Below, in pieces: positions 1 to 8,834 of a stretch of DNA of 50,530 bases (positions are counted from its first letter, which is position 1; each line of letters starts with the position of its first letter). The notes beneath the pieces were generated by a model. The model was not told where the DNA came from. It did not search any database and saw only the letters and a list, made by a program, of their open reading frames with translations. The DNA is from Candidatus Peribacteria bacterium. Its GTDB lineage: Bacteria; Patescibacteria; JAEDAM01; Absconditabacterales; Absconditicoccaceae. Position numbers and translations under genes: made by a program. The stretch covers positions 1 to 50,530 of the forward strand of contig JAISKI010000065.1 in assembly GCA_031261265.1 (NCBI GenBank), read 5' to 3'.

Positions 1-474
1 AGCCAAGGAGGAAATGGAGGAATTGACGCCGACGGGGAAGTCCTCATCAATGGCGGAGAAATTATCGCTTTGGGAGAGATGAATGACACCCCAAGTTCCT
101 CTTCTAGCCAAAAAAGTATCATTGCAAATCTCGGAAATCAGCCCGCTGGCACAGTTATAACCATAAAAAGCTGATATTTCAAAGTAGGAGAACAGGAAAC
201 CATTATTAGCTTTACCCTCACAAAATCTGCAAATGGACTCTTATTTAGTTCTGCTCTCATTCAAGACGGAGTGAATTATGAAGTCTACGCTGGGGAAACT
301 TTGCTCACTTCCATCACCACCGAAAGTATCTCTACGGGGAGAGGCGGAATGGGTGGACCTAATGGAGGAAATGGAGGAGGAAGTGGGGGACAGTTCTCAG
401 GAGAAAGGCAAGCTTTTGCAGGCGACAGACCAGAAATATTTGATGATAGACCAGGAAGGAATGCAAATGAGTAA
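1..474 (+). CDS. C-terminal part of a secreted carbohydrate-binding (DUF4353-like) protein
   Basis: The gene runs in from before the window; 157 residues of its C-terminus are visible. The sequence is rich in Gly, Asn and Ser, with the pattern GGNGGIDADGEVLINGGEI near the start. This resembles the repeating beta-strand turns of DUF4353-type carbohydrate-binding domains found in secreted bacterial proteins. The last 50 residues are a Gly/Arg/Asp-rich low-complexity tail (GGMGGPNGGNGGGSGG). One UGA (172-174) is read as Gly. It ends at TAA, 96 bases before an ABC exporter on the same strand, and may share a transcript with it. The family call is from motif memory only. The role is probably cell-surface or matrix binding, but this is inferred. 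Confidence 0.5.
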
Positions 475-570
475 TTACCTTTTCCTGTCACAGACAAGCC
501 AATTCTTCGTTTCATATGAGGGTAATTCACACTTACCCATCAACTTTTTATTCCTAGTACACTAAAAACT

Positions 571-1284
571 ATGACCGATACTATGAACGATACACCCACA
601 AAAAAATCCCACTTTATTGAACTTGCTAAGGTGACGAAAACCTATGGAGGAAATGATATGGAACCTGTACATGCTCTAAGGGGAATAAACTTAACCATTG
701 ATGAAGGAGATTTTATCTCGATTATGGGACCCTCTGGATGTGGAAAATCTACTCTGATGAATATCGTGGGATTGCTCGATGTGCCGTCTACCTGAGCATA
801 CTTGCTTCGTGGAAAGAAGGTAGAAGCAATGTCCCAAGATGAATGGTCTATGATTAGAAGGTCTACCATTGGATTTGTATTTCAGGGATATAATCTTTTG
901 AAGAGAATGCCTGCTTGGGAACAGGTAGCATTACCACTTTCCTATATGGGAGTACCTACGAATGAAAAAAAGGAAAGATGTATTGAAGCATTAACAACGG
1001 TGGGATTAGGTGATAGACCTGATGCTTTACCAAATCAACTTTCTGGAGGACAACAGCAGAGAGTCTGTATTGCTCGTGCGTTAGTGTCTAATCCTGGACT
1101 TTTATTGGCTGATGAACCGACAGGAGCGTTGGATTCCAAGACGGGAGAAGAAGTACTTCAGCTTTTTCAAAAATTGAATGCTGAGCAAGGAAGAACAATT
1201 TTGCTCATTACCCATGATAGTCACATTGGATCTTCTGCAAAGGTGATGCATAAAATGAAAGATGGTTTATTTATCGATGAATAA
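571..1284 (+). CDS. ABC transporter ATP-binding protein, MacB/LolD type
   Basis: 237 residues, the usual length for a stand-alone MacB/LolD-type ATPase, which powers export or extraction of substrates at the membrane. Walker A is GPSGCGKST at residues 53-61. The signature LSGGQQQR and the Walker B with catalytic Glu ([12 protein letters not shown]) follow, then the switch His in LLITHD. One UGA at 793-795 encodes Gly in the conserved PSTG turn after Walker A, so the standard code would split the gene in two. It lies 6 bases upstream of the matching permease and is surely co-transcribed with it. The substrate cannot be read from the sequence. The adjacent surface protein suggests an envelope role. 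Confidence 0.92.
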
Positions 1285-1290
1285 TTACTT

Positions 1291-2505
1291 ATGACATTTC
1301 TTACCTATTTTAGGGACGCGTGGTCCTCTATCGTATCCAATAAATTGAGGTCCTCGCTGAGTATGCTCGGGATTATTATTGGAGTTTTATCGGTGGTTGT
1401 TTTAATGGCATTTGGAGCAGGGGTGCAAAAGGAAATGCTTTCCCAGATGTCTAGTATTATCAATAATGATATTACCATTAGCTCAAAAGGCTGAACGACC
1501 GTTTGGAAGAGTGAAGAGGTGAACGGATACACAAAAGCCATTACCCTTACCCCTGAATTGGCTCAGGAGATTGAGGATAATTTCTCTCAGCTTTCGGGTA
1601 TGGTGACCTATGGAGCAAGTACGATGGGACAAGTGAGCAATGATGATAATTCTGCTATGTCCAGTTTTGCAGGAGTACCAATAGAGTATATTACAAAAAT
1701 GGGATTTACCCTAGATGTAGGAAGGCTTTTTGATGAGACAGATTTTTCTAGTGCTGCGGAAGTAGCGGTGGTAAATAAAAATGTCGTGGATTCGCTTTTT
1801 CCCAATACCTATGCCATAGGACAAAAAATAACCGTGAATAATAAAGAGTATACCGTAATCGGAACACTGGAAGATAGTAGCATTATAGGAATGGTGTATA
1901 TTCCACTAACAACCTATCGACAGAGGGTAGCAGGAAATCACGACATTTCCTCTATTACGATAAAACTTGGTGCCGAAGAAGACAACGCTTTATGGACTGC
2001 AAAAGTGCAATATTTCCTTTTAAGAAAGTATAATGTGAAACATCTGGATTTAGCAGGATTTACTCTATCAAGCACGGTTGCCATAGGAGATGTGATTGAT
2101 ACGATGATGGGACTGATGAGTATTTTCCTAGGGGTCATCGGAGGAATTTCGCTCTTGGTAGGAGGAATCGGAGTAATGAATATTATGCTGGTGTCCGTCA
2201 CGGAAAGAACCAGAGAAATCTGAATTAGAAAAGCAATCGGTGCCTTGAATGGAGATATTATTCAGCAATTTTTGATAGAGTCCGTAGTAATAACCTTTTT
2301 TGGAGGGCTACTAGCGATAGTATTCAGCTTTCTTATTGCTTATATTGTGAATAGTCTGCACATTGAAAATGTGAGTATGTATATTAGTTGAACGGTAGTA
2401 ATTATGGCATTTACCGTCACCTTAGCAGTGGGAATTCTCGCTGGAATTTTACCAGCAAATAGAGCAGCAAATTTGAAGCCGATTGATGCACTGAGATTTG
2501 AGTAA
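1291..2505 (+). CDS. ABC transporter permease, MacB/FtsX type
   Basis: 404 residues with the MacB layout. There is one N-terminal membrane segment (about residues 20-45, [19 protein letters not shown]), then a long extracytoplasmic domain of about 220 residues. Three membrane segments close the protein, with the family motif [28 protein letters not shown] between the first two. UGA encodes Gly at 1492, 2221 and 2389; the one at 2221 is the Gly of the conserved REIGIRKA motif, which fixes the code. No MacA-like periplasmic adaptor is seen next to it, as expected for a cell with one membrane. It pairs with the ATPase 6 bases upstream. Confidence 0.9.
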
Positions 2506-2528
2506 GAGAAACCTATTGCCAAGGAAGA

Positions 2529-3824
2529 TTAATCGTCTGTGTAGTCATCATCGAAATCATACTCATCATCTCCTCCATCAAAATCATCTCCATATTCATC
2601 ATCGTCTTCGGAATTTTTGCGTTCAGCTTTTGCCTTTTTTCCTCTGGCTTTTTTAATTTCTTCATTTTCCATTTTTTCGATATCATCTTCGATTCACAGC
2701 ATTTTCTGTAATCCTTGATGTTCTTTCAGCTTTTGAATCACTTTTTGTTCGATCTGTCTGACTCTTTCTCTCGTCACTTCAAATTCCTCTCCTACCTGTT
2801 CGAGGGTGTATTTTGGTCCATCGATTCCATATCTCATTTTCACGATCTTCGCTTCTCTATCATCTAGCATTCCCAAAATCTGATCCAAATTTTGTCTGAG
2901 GGTATTTCTTTCTGCTAATTGATCAGGTCTCATCGTGTTTGCATCTTCCAGAAGGTCAGCAAGGGTATCTCTTCCTTCATCCCCGACCTCTCTGTCCAAA
3001 GAAACATTCCCAAAAATCACCTCTTCCAGCTTTTTAATTTTTTTGATAGGAAAACCGAGTTTTTGTCAGATTTCTTTACTTGTGGGTTCTCTTCCAAGTT
3101 TTTGGAATAAGAGTTGATAGGTTTTGTTGTAAGAATTGATTTCGTCTATTAAATGCACAGGAATACGCACGTGTTTACTCATATCTGCGATTGCTTTGGT
3201 AATTGACTGTTTGATCCATCGCGTGGCATAGGTTGAGAATTTGAATTCCTTACCTGGATCGAATTTTTCGATCGCCTTGATCAATCCAATATTTCCTTCC
3301 TGAATCAAATCAGGGAAGGACAGTCTTCCTCCAAAATATCTCTTCGCAATAGAAATTACGAGTCTCAAATTAGCTTCCACTAGCCTTTGTTTGGCAGATT
3401 CATCCCCTTTTTTGATCCTCCTGGCTACCTCTTTTTCTTCATCGGGAGTGAGGAGAGGAATTTTTGAAATATCATTAAAATATAGCTTTATAAAATCTTT
3501 ATGCTGGTTATCATTGAGAGCATCGGCTTTTCCAGCACCATAGAGCGAAAGTTTTCCAAGCTTGGATTCCTTTTTTATTTCTTTTGCCTCGACTTCCAAA
3601 ACTTCCTCGATCGTGATAATTTTTATACCGAGTTTGTCCGCCAAATCATAAAATTTCTCGAGAATCTTTATATTTCCTTCCATATCATCGATCTCGGCAA
3701 TAATATCTTCTTCCTGAATTTTCCCTTTTTCTGCACCCTTGGTAAGGAGTTGTTGCAGTCCTTCACTGAGTTCTCAAATATCATCTTTAAGCTGTTCCCA
3801 AATTTGCTGTCTGGTTTTATCCAT
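2529..3824 (-). CDS. rpoD: RNA polymerase primary sigma factor (sigma-70)
   Basis: 431 residues. A region 1.1-like N-terminus is followed by region 1.2. Regions 2.1-2.4 hold the classic run from [15 protein letters not shown] through [18 protein letters not shown] to the -10-reading [17 protein letters not shown]. Region 3 follows, then region 4.2 with the helix-turn-helix [22 protein letters not shown] encodes Gly at 3774, 3066 and 2694. After region 4, residues 377-431 form an acidic tail (mostly Asp, Glu and Tyr with a short Lys-rich start) that primary sigma factors usually lack. The ATG at 3822-3824 gives a plausible N-terminus; a later ATG at 3681-3683 would lose region 1.1. It is divergent from the RNA candidate and rseP. 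Confidence 0.95.
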
Positions 3825-3865
3825 AGTCGGTAATCCATTTAAAAAGGTAAAGCTGAACTTTGATT

Positions 3866-3879
3866 TTCTATCGATAGAA
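3866..3879. repeat. 14-base perfect palindrome in the rpoD leader
   Basis: TTCTATCGATAGAA is a perfect inverted repeat 42 bases upstream of the rpoD start codon, between that gene and the divergent promoter at 3909. Its position suits an operator, but no regulator is known. Confidence 0.35.
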
Positions 3880-3908
3880 CTATCTGCTTTCTTTTTCTTT
3901 GCAAATAG

Positions 3909-3936
3909 TTGACAAATTACAAAAAATAGTTATAAT
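3909..3936 (+). promoter_or_regulatory. Consensus sigma-70 promoter of the small RNA/leader
   Basis: TTGACA (3909-3914), 16 bases, TATAAT (3931-3936): a perfect -35 and -10. The predicted start is near 3943. It is the strongest-looking promoter in the window and points at a stretch without a reading frame. Confidence 0.8.
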
Positions 3937-3942
3937 ATATTC

Positions 3943-4093
3943 GTGTGATAGAACCTTATGAGCCGAATAGGCAGGAAGATCAGCATTTTCTTTGGAGTTT
4001 GCTGATTTTCTTTTACAAAAGAAGGTTGTGACAGTACTGCTTTTAGGCATTTTCCCCTAAAATGCAAGAGGAAATTAACTCCTCTTGTTTTTT
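3943..4093 (+). ncRNA. Candidate structured small RNA or rseP attenuator leader, about 150 nt
   Basis: A non-coding transcript is bounded by a perfect promoter and an intrinsic terminator. Visible pairings form a closed, branched fold: an outer stem AACCTT (3952-3957) with AAGGTT (4022-4027), a small GCC/GGC hairpin, a 10-bp stem AAGATCAGCA (3976-3985) with TGCTGATTTT (4000-4009), and a CTTT/AAAG hairpin. A second hairpin, GCATTTT/AAAATGC, follows before the terminator. I do not recognise it as SRP RNA, 6S RNA, tmRNA, a tRNA or a riboswitch I know. It could be a free small RNA, or a transcription-attenuating leader of rseP, whose start lies 57 bases beyond the terminator. Confidence 0.55.
4065..4093 (+). 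terminator. Intrinsic terminator of the small RNA/leader
   Basis: Stem CAAGAGG (4065-4071) pairs with CCTCTTG (4081-4087) and is followed by a run of six T. It lies between the promoter at 3909 and rseP, so it either ends a small RNA or acts as an attenuator. Confidence 0.75.
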
Positions 4094-4149
4094 GTTTTCA
4101 CTTTCGTACTCTTTCTTCGAAAGAACTTTTATTTTTATGATATCACAAA

Positions 4150-5340
4150 ATGGGAATCCTGATGATCATCATCTGAATTTTAATGTTTATGTCACTCATT
4201 ATCCTCCACGAACTCGGACATTTTCGATCTGCGAAGAAAACTGGAGTAAAAGTAGAGGAATTCTGAATTTGAATCCCGCCAAAAGCTTGCAATCTCTGGA
4301 AAGATAAATCAGGGACACAGTTCACCTTGAATCGAATTCCTCTTGGAGGTTTCTGTGCAATGAAAGGCGAAGACCCTTCTAAACCTGATGTTTTCTATGC
4401 TAAAGATAGCTTTATCACTGCAAAACTTTGGAAAAAGCTGATCATTATTGTGGCTGGTGTGACGATGAATTTGCTCACGGCCTGGGTAATCTTTACTTTG
4501 CTCTTTTGGCACGGGACACAACCTCTGGGGATCAGTTCTGAACCAACTTCTGAGAGCTACCTCATTCCAAATCTTGCTTTTTTACAAGAGACTGATTTCG
4601 CTAGTGGAAGTATTGGTTCTGGAGTAGTTGTAAAAGATATTACGCCAAATTCTCTTGCGGAAGAAATAGGATTACAAATGGGGAATATCATCTTGGCAGT
4701 AAATGGAGAAGAGGCAACCATTGATAATCTCAGTGATCTCCTGGCAAAAGGAACCTATGGAAAGAATACACTTACCTTGCAAGGCATTGAAGATAATGAG
4801 GAACTTCCCTTTTCTTGTGGTGAAGACTGTAAACTCTGAATTACCACCGCTCCAAATTCCAATCTAGAAATATTCCCTATAAAATTCTGACTCTGATGAG
4901 CGATACTTGCTGGACTTCATGAAATCAAAGCTGAACGAAATCTGACCTTAAAAGCTCTCTGAACCCTAGGAAAAGGACTCTTCTCTTTTAATGGAGAAAA
5001 GACAAAAGACGCCTTCAATTCCCTTGCGGGACCTGTCGGAGCCGTAAAAATGGGAGAAAGATTTTATCAGTCAGGAGGGCGAATGGCTTACCTCGCTTTC
5101 GCAGGAATTATCTCCCTCGCTCTGGCGATATTCAATATTTTGCCGATTCCCGCTTTGGACGGAGGGAGAGGGCTCGGGATCATTCTTCAAGCAATTTTCC
5201 GTTGGAAGCCTGAAAAGTATTTTCAATACGAAGGATATGTAAATGCGTTTTTCTTTTATCTGTTGCTGTTGCTTGGGATAGTGATTATTGTGAAAGATTT
5301 AGTGGTCTTTTGGGGAGTGAATGTACCGTTTATAGGATAA
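4150..5340 (+). CDS. rseP: RseP-like site-2 intramembrane zinc metalloprotease
   Basis: 396 residues. The N-terminal membrane helix carries the zinc site HELGH (His20, Glu21, His24). A central PDZ domain follows (about residues 150-225, with the NSLAEEIGLQMGNIILAVNG pattern). The C-terminal membrane part holds the second zinc motif, in which LPIPALDGG supplies Asp337. This family cuts membrane proteins such as anti-sigma factors and leftover signal peptides. Eight UGA codons are read as Gly (4174, 4264, 4270, 4837, 4888, 4894, 4897, 4960), including a tandem UGA-UGA pair at 4894-4899. I chose the ATG at 4150 because it puts HELGH at the usual distance from the N-terminus; no Shine-Dalgarno sequence is visible. 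A structured leader or small RNA precedes it. Confidence 0.92.
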
Positions 5341-5356
5341 TATGTGCGGATAAACT

Positions 5357-5385
5357 AAAAATCCCAGATTATTCTCTGGGATTTT
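5357..5385. terminator. Bidirectional intrinsic terminator
   Basis: AAAATCCCAGA and TCTGGGATTTT form an 11-bp stem around TTATTC. The A and T flanks let it work in both directions, between rseP (+) and the convergent lipoprotein gene (-). Confidence 0.8.
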
Positions 5386-5411
5386 ATGTTTTCATAGTAA
5401 AGCAGGTATTC

Positions 5412-6188
5412 CTACTTTTTCTTGTTTTTCGAAGGCTGGGCTTTTGTCTTGGTCTTTGTTTTTGCATTAGCTTTTTCTGTTTCGGCTATTCTCCTGGGAA
5501 AATCAACCAACTGTCCGTTTTTATTCCGAACCGTTCTTGCGTCGAGATTCAGCTCGTCGTAGGAAAATAATTTACCTTCCCAGACTCCTAAAAACTCTTT
5601 ATAGGTCTGAGGTGGAGTAAATTTTCCAGTCTTCTTGTTCTTTATGGGAACATTGAGGAGGGAAGTCCATTCTTTCCATTCATTATCTGGAAGATAATGA
5701 GCAATCCCCTTTCCAGGCTGGATGATAACCAGATTTGATCCTGTTCCACCATCTAAAGAGGAACCATTGAATCCTTTTAACATCCCGTTCTCACATGCTA
5801 ACAACCATGTTCCCACATGACATCCTTCAGTAATTTTTACTTGAATGTCGTAATGAACAGCTGCATCGTAGACATAACCATCACCCGATTGGATGCTATC
5901 AGCCTTACCGTTGATGATAGCAAACTTGATCCTTTTTCCGTACTCAATGCAGGGGTAGGTTTTCAAGATATTGCGGGTCAGCTGTTCGCGGTGTTCATTT
6001 AACCACTGGACTCTTCCCAAAGAATCCAAACCACGATAGGCTTGATAATCAACCCCTTCTATAAACGATGAGGACACTGGATCCATACCGTAAATGGCGT
6101 CGATTCTTTCTTCTTCTTTGTGTTTGCAGGAAGAGAAGAGAACTGCAAGCGACATTACCGTCGCGATAAAAAAAATGATTTTTTTCAT
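5412..6188 (-). CDS. Predicted lipoprotein of unknown function
   Basis: 258 residues. The N-terminus is a lipoprotein signal (basic MKK, hydrophobic run, FSSC lipobox with Cys at residue 21). The mature part is hydrophilic with no domain I recognise, and ends in a Lys/Thr-rich tail (KANAKTKTKTKAQPSKNKKK) that could touch the cell wall. There is no internal UGA although about 18 glycines are present, and it stops with TAG. The leader is A-rich (AAAAACAAAAAAAAG before TTTTCTTATG) with no Shine-Dalgarno, and the promoter is TTGACT-16-TATACT. It is therefore a member of the UGA-free cohort. It converges on rseP across a shared terminator. Confidence 0.8.
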   Translation of the reverse strand: MKKIIFFIATVMSLAVLFSSCKHKEEERIDAIYGMDPVSSSFIEGVDYQAYRGLDSLGRVQWLNEHREQLTRNILKTYPCIEYGKRIKFAIINGKADSIQSGDGYVYDAAVHYDIQVKITEGCHVGTWLLACENGMLKGFNGSSLDGGTGSNLVIIQPGKGIAHYLPDNEWKEWTSLLNVPIKNKKTGKFTPPQTYKEFLGVWEGKLFSYDELNLDARTVRNKNGQLVDFPRRIAETEKANAKTKTKTKAQPSKNKKK

Positions 6189-6234
6189 AAGAAAACTTTT
6201 TTTTGTTTTTATTATTTATTTTATTTGTTTTTCC

Positions 6235-6262
6235 AGTATACATATATATATCGTAAAGTCAA
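6235..6262 (-). promoter_or_regulatory. TTGACT-type promoter of the lipoprotein gene
   Basis: On the minus strand, TTGACT (6262-6257), 16 bases including ATATATATAT, then TATACT (6240-6235). The long leader that follows is A-rich. Confidence 0.65.
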
Positions 6263-6292
6263 GTCCATTTTTATATTTCTTTTTTTATTTCT

Positions 6293-6961
6293 TTACATCA
6301 ACCATCGAGCTTTAGGATATCCATTAAATATAAATTCTCTTATAGGGATTCCCATTTTTTTATCTTCAAAGGGTTTTCAAATAACATCATCCACCAAAAT
6401 ACAAATCGAAGACGGGTATTTCTTAGCGATCTTAACCATGGCATGGGCTTTATTGTGATGTCACGTAGGAAAGGATTCTCCCCAAGATTTATCTATAGGA
6501 TCATTGGAGAGTTTACGGGAAGAATAAGCTACCTCAAATCAATACTCTGGATACTCCTCCATAAATTTCTGTACATATTTTTCTCACCTTGCAGAACACA
6601 AAGCAAAATGGATTGTAGGATATTGCTGTTTTAGAGTGGAAAGAAGAAATTTCAAGGAAGGTCTGATAGTTTCTGCTCAGTTAAAATCTAGTTTTGCAAT
6701 CGTTTCATCAATATCAAAGAAGAGGTAGATTGGGATATTTTCTGTATTTTCTCCTACATACTCATGAAGCTTAGACAGAACCAAATTGTAAAATCCGATT
6801 TCTCTCTGTTTGAATTTCTGTAAATCTTCATCAAACTCTGCGACATCTTCCTTAGTACCGGAGAGATTATTGATTAAAGACTGTTTTTCTTGGATAATAA
6901 AGGTCTCTAGGAAAGATCCCAGATTTTTATCGAAATTATTTTCTACTTCGTAGTTTGCCAT
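6293..6961 (-). CDS. HAD-superfamily hydrolase/phosphatase
   Basis: 222 residues. The nucleophile motif DIDET sits in IYLFFDIDETIAKLDF, near residue 84. Motif II is the Ser in ALCSAR, a Lys follows in NKAHAMVKIAKK, and motif IV is the acidic pair in CILVDDV. HAD enzymes hydrolyse phosphoesters through the first Asp; the substrate is not predictable. Five UGA codons are read as Gly, and the standard code would cut the gene right after motif I. It lies 24 bases downstream of the isomerase gene on the same strand and is probably co-transcribed, which hints at a sugar-phosphate or nucleotide substrate. That link is inference. Confidence 0.75.
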
Positions 6962-6985
6962 GATATAACCTTACTAAATAAATAC

Positions 6986-7915
6986 TTATTTCATCCATGG
7001 ATATTCTTTTTTCACGACTTCACGCACTTCATTTGGTTTAATCACTCCAAATTCGGTAATAATTCCTGTAATATATTTTTCTGGCACTTGATCGAAAGCA
7101 AAATTGATAATATCAATCCCCTCTGGTCTGTCTTCTCGAATTTCTGATCAGCTTCTCGTTTCTATTTGAATACTATCACGAACATCGGTTTTTAGGAGAT
7201 TCCCTGCGATATAGATAGGAATTTTATTGTCATAAGCTGCATGTACGATACTATAACTTCCTACTTTATTGATCACATCACCGTTTAATTTTATTGCATC
7301 ACATCCGATGATCACCGCATTAATATTCAATCCAAAGGGATTATGGGGATCTAAAATAAAGGGAGCAGAGCTATCTACCACCATGGTGATTTTCATCCCA
7401 GCATCTAAGAAGTCTTTGGCTGTTTTGTGCCCTTGGTAAAGAGGACGCGTTTCGGTATTATAAACGAGAAAATCTTTTCCTCCTGCCTTATTGGCGATAA
7501 TGGTTTTGACCGCAGAGGAAGAATGGCAGTGAGTGAGGACAGAATCTCCATAATTCAGTAATCAGATACCGTTTTCTATCGCTTTTTTGGCAGTATCGGT
7601 AATCATCCCGAGATAGCATTTCGCTGCCTCAGATGCATTGTGGAGGAAATCCGTTAGAGGTAGATCAGTATTTTTTATCTGGTCTTTGATATATGCCATC
7701 CCATTAAACATCATCGGTTCGGTGGGACGTGCTTTTTCGAAAAAATCCATCGCAGGGAGCAGAAATTCTTGTACTTCCACAATCGTTGTAAATTTTTGGC
7801 GATCCAATTCATCGATAAGGATTTGAAATGCTGCTTTCGCGATATTTGTCGCTCATTGGATTTTGATGTCTTTGATATCTTGCACCACCTGTTCTACTTT
7901 TTTCATATCTGCCAT
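6986..7915 (-). CDS. eIF-2B alpha/beta/delta-like isomerase, probable ribose-1,5-bisphosphate isomerase
   Basis: 309 residues of the family that includes MtnA and archaeal ribose-1,5-bisphosphate isomerase. Diagnostic pieces are VLTHCHSSSAVKT, VYNTETRPLYQGHKTA, then VVDSSAP and GCDAIKLNGDVINKVGS, which carries the catalytic Asp. In several CPR lineages this enzyme links AMP phosphorylase to RubisCO in nucleotide salvage. Neither partner is in the window, so the exact substrate is inferred from the family. UGA encodes Gly at 7853, 7562 and 7148. The ATG at 7913-7915 was chosen because it restores the N-terminal helix; a later TTG would truncate it. It is the first gene of a pair with the HAD hydrolase. 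Confidence 0.8.
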
Positions 7916-7987
7916 ATTCGTAAGAGTAAAGAGTAAAAGTATTGTAAGTATAGTCAGAAATGAAAAAAAAGCAAAAAAAAGCTGAGT

Positions 7988-8023
7988 AAAAAAACGGTCA
8001 TTTAGCTATAAGCCAAATGACCG
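7988..8023 (-). terminator. Intrinsic terminator overlapping the end of the small membrane gene
   Basis: On the minus strand CGGTCATTT pairs with AAATGACCG and is followed by seven T. The stop codon (8006-8008) lies in the loop, so the last codons of the gene form one arm. Confidence 0.85.
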
Positions 8024-8197
8024 AAGTTGTTTAAAGGTTATGATGAGAAGTTTCACTGCCCAGAAGGTATTTAGTACAGGGATAAATGCCGTCAATAAAC
8101 CTCCATGAAAGTGTTTTCTGTTTTTAGTTGACTTGATACAAGCCACCACAAACATCAACAACGCTGAAATAGTGTAGATAGTAATAAGTGTTTTCAT
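8006..8197 (-). CDS. Small membrane protein, 63 residues
   Basis: 63 residues with an N-terminal membrane helix (ITIYTISALLMFVVACI), a short basic loop (KSTKNRKHFHGG) and a second hydrophobic helix ending in a basic tail. The family is not recognised. It resembles the 62-residue protein at 29795 in size, two-helix layout and the shared pattern LIPVLN/FIPVLN. It has no UGA, an A-rich leader (AAAATAAAAAAAT) and a TTGATA-16-TATAGT promoter, so it belongs to the UGA-free cohort. It ends in TAG inside a terminator hairpin. Confidence 0.7.
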   Translation of the reverse strand: MKTLITIYTISALLMFVVACIKSTKNRKHFHGGLLTAFIPVLNTFWAVKLLIITFKQLRSFGL

Positions 8198-8229
8198 ATT
8201 TTTTTATTTTAATGATTTTTATTATTGAT

Positions 8230-8257
8230 ACTATAATTATTTTTATGTACATATCAA
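8230..8257 (-). promoter_or_regulatory. Promoter of the 63-residue membrane protein
   Basis: On the minus strand, TTGATA (8257-8252), 16 bases, TATAGT (8235-8230), about 35 bases before the start codon. The 178 bases between 8198 and the next gene hold this promoter and nothing else that I can identify. Confidence 0.55.
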
Positions 8258-8376
8258 TGGATTTTTATTTTTCCCCTATTGCTCCATTCGGACTCAAATA
8301 TACTTGAAAAAAAAGATAAAATTACTATGATACCATTGTATTATATGATTTCTCTTTATTTTATCTCCCCTCCTCT

Positions 8377-8811
8377 ATGAAACTCACAAAAAGAATTCTC
8401 CTCATGGGACTTTTACTCAGCCTTCCCCTTTTTCTTATCGCCTGTGGTACCTGACCTAGCGATACCAATCTCACCTCTCCTACGAATGAAGAAAAGATCA
8501 ATGATAACACCTATATTTATTATTACGGACAGACTTGTAGTCATTGTAAAAAAGTGGAGGACTACCTTAAAAAAAGCTGAGTCGACCAACGAATAAACAT
8601 CGTACCAAAGGAAGTACAGATGAACGAAACAAATAGACAAGAACTGCTCAGTGAAGCAGAAAGACTTGGAGTGCCTTTAAATCAAGTAGGAACCCCTTTC
8701 ATCATCGTACAGCATACAGATGGCACAGAAAGTACCTTGCTGGGTGAAGCAGAAGCTATTGATCACTTTACAGAATTGGAAGAGCAGATCAAACTACTTT
8801 CCGCTGAATAA
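8377..8811 (+). CDS. Thioredoxin-like lipoprotein with a CSHC redox motif
   Basis: 144 residues. A lipoprotein signal (LFLIAC, Cys at about residue 22) is followed by a short linker. A thioredoxin/glutaredoxin-like fold then begins at YIYYYGQTCSHCKKVEDYL, with the CxxC site at CSHC. The cis-Pro loop is visible in VGTPFIIV. It probably handles disulfides on the outer face of the membrane. UGA encodes Gly at 8452 and 8578. The start is preceded by a pyrimidine run (TCTCCCCTCCTCT), typical of the ordinary genes here. The next gene, 23 bases on, encodes a CcdA/DsbD-like membrane reductase, a natural electron donor for it. Confidence 0.82.
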
Positions 8812-8834
8812 TTTATCTCTTTTTGATATTCTAG

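Noticed and set aside
520..538. Short GGGTAA/TTACCC hairpin between the first two genes
   Set aside because: The stem is only six base pairs and the T run is set off by other bases, so it is too weak to call a terminator.
3943..4093. The branched RNA as a tRNA, SRP RNA or tmRNA
   Set aside because: There is no T-loop, anticodon arm or CCA, no SRP GGAA domain, and it is too short for tmRNA.
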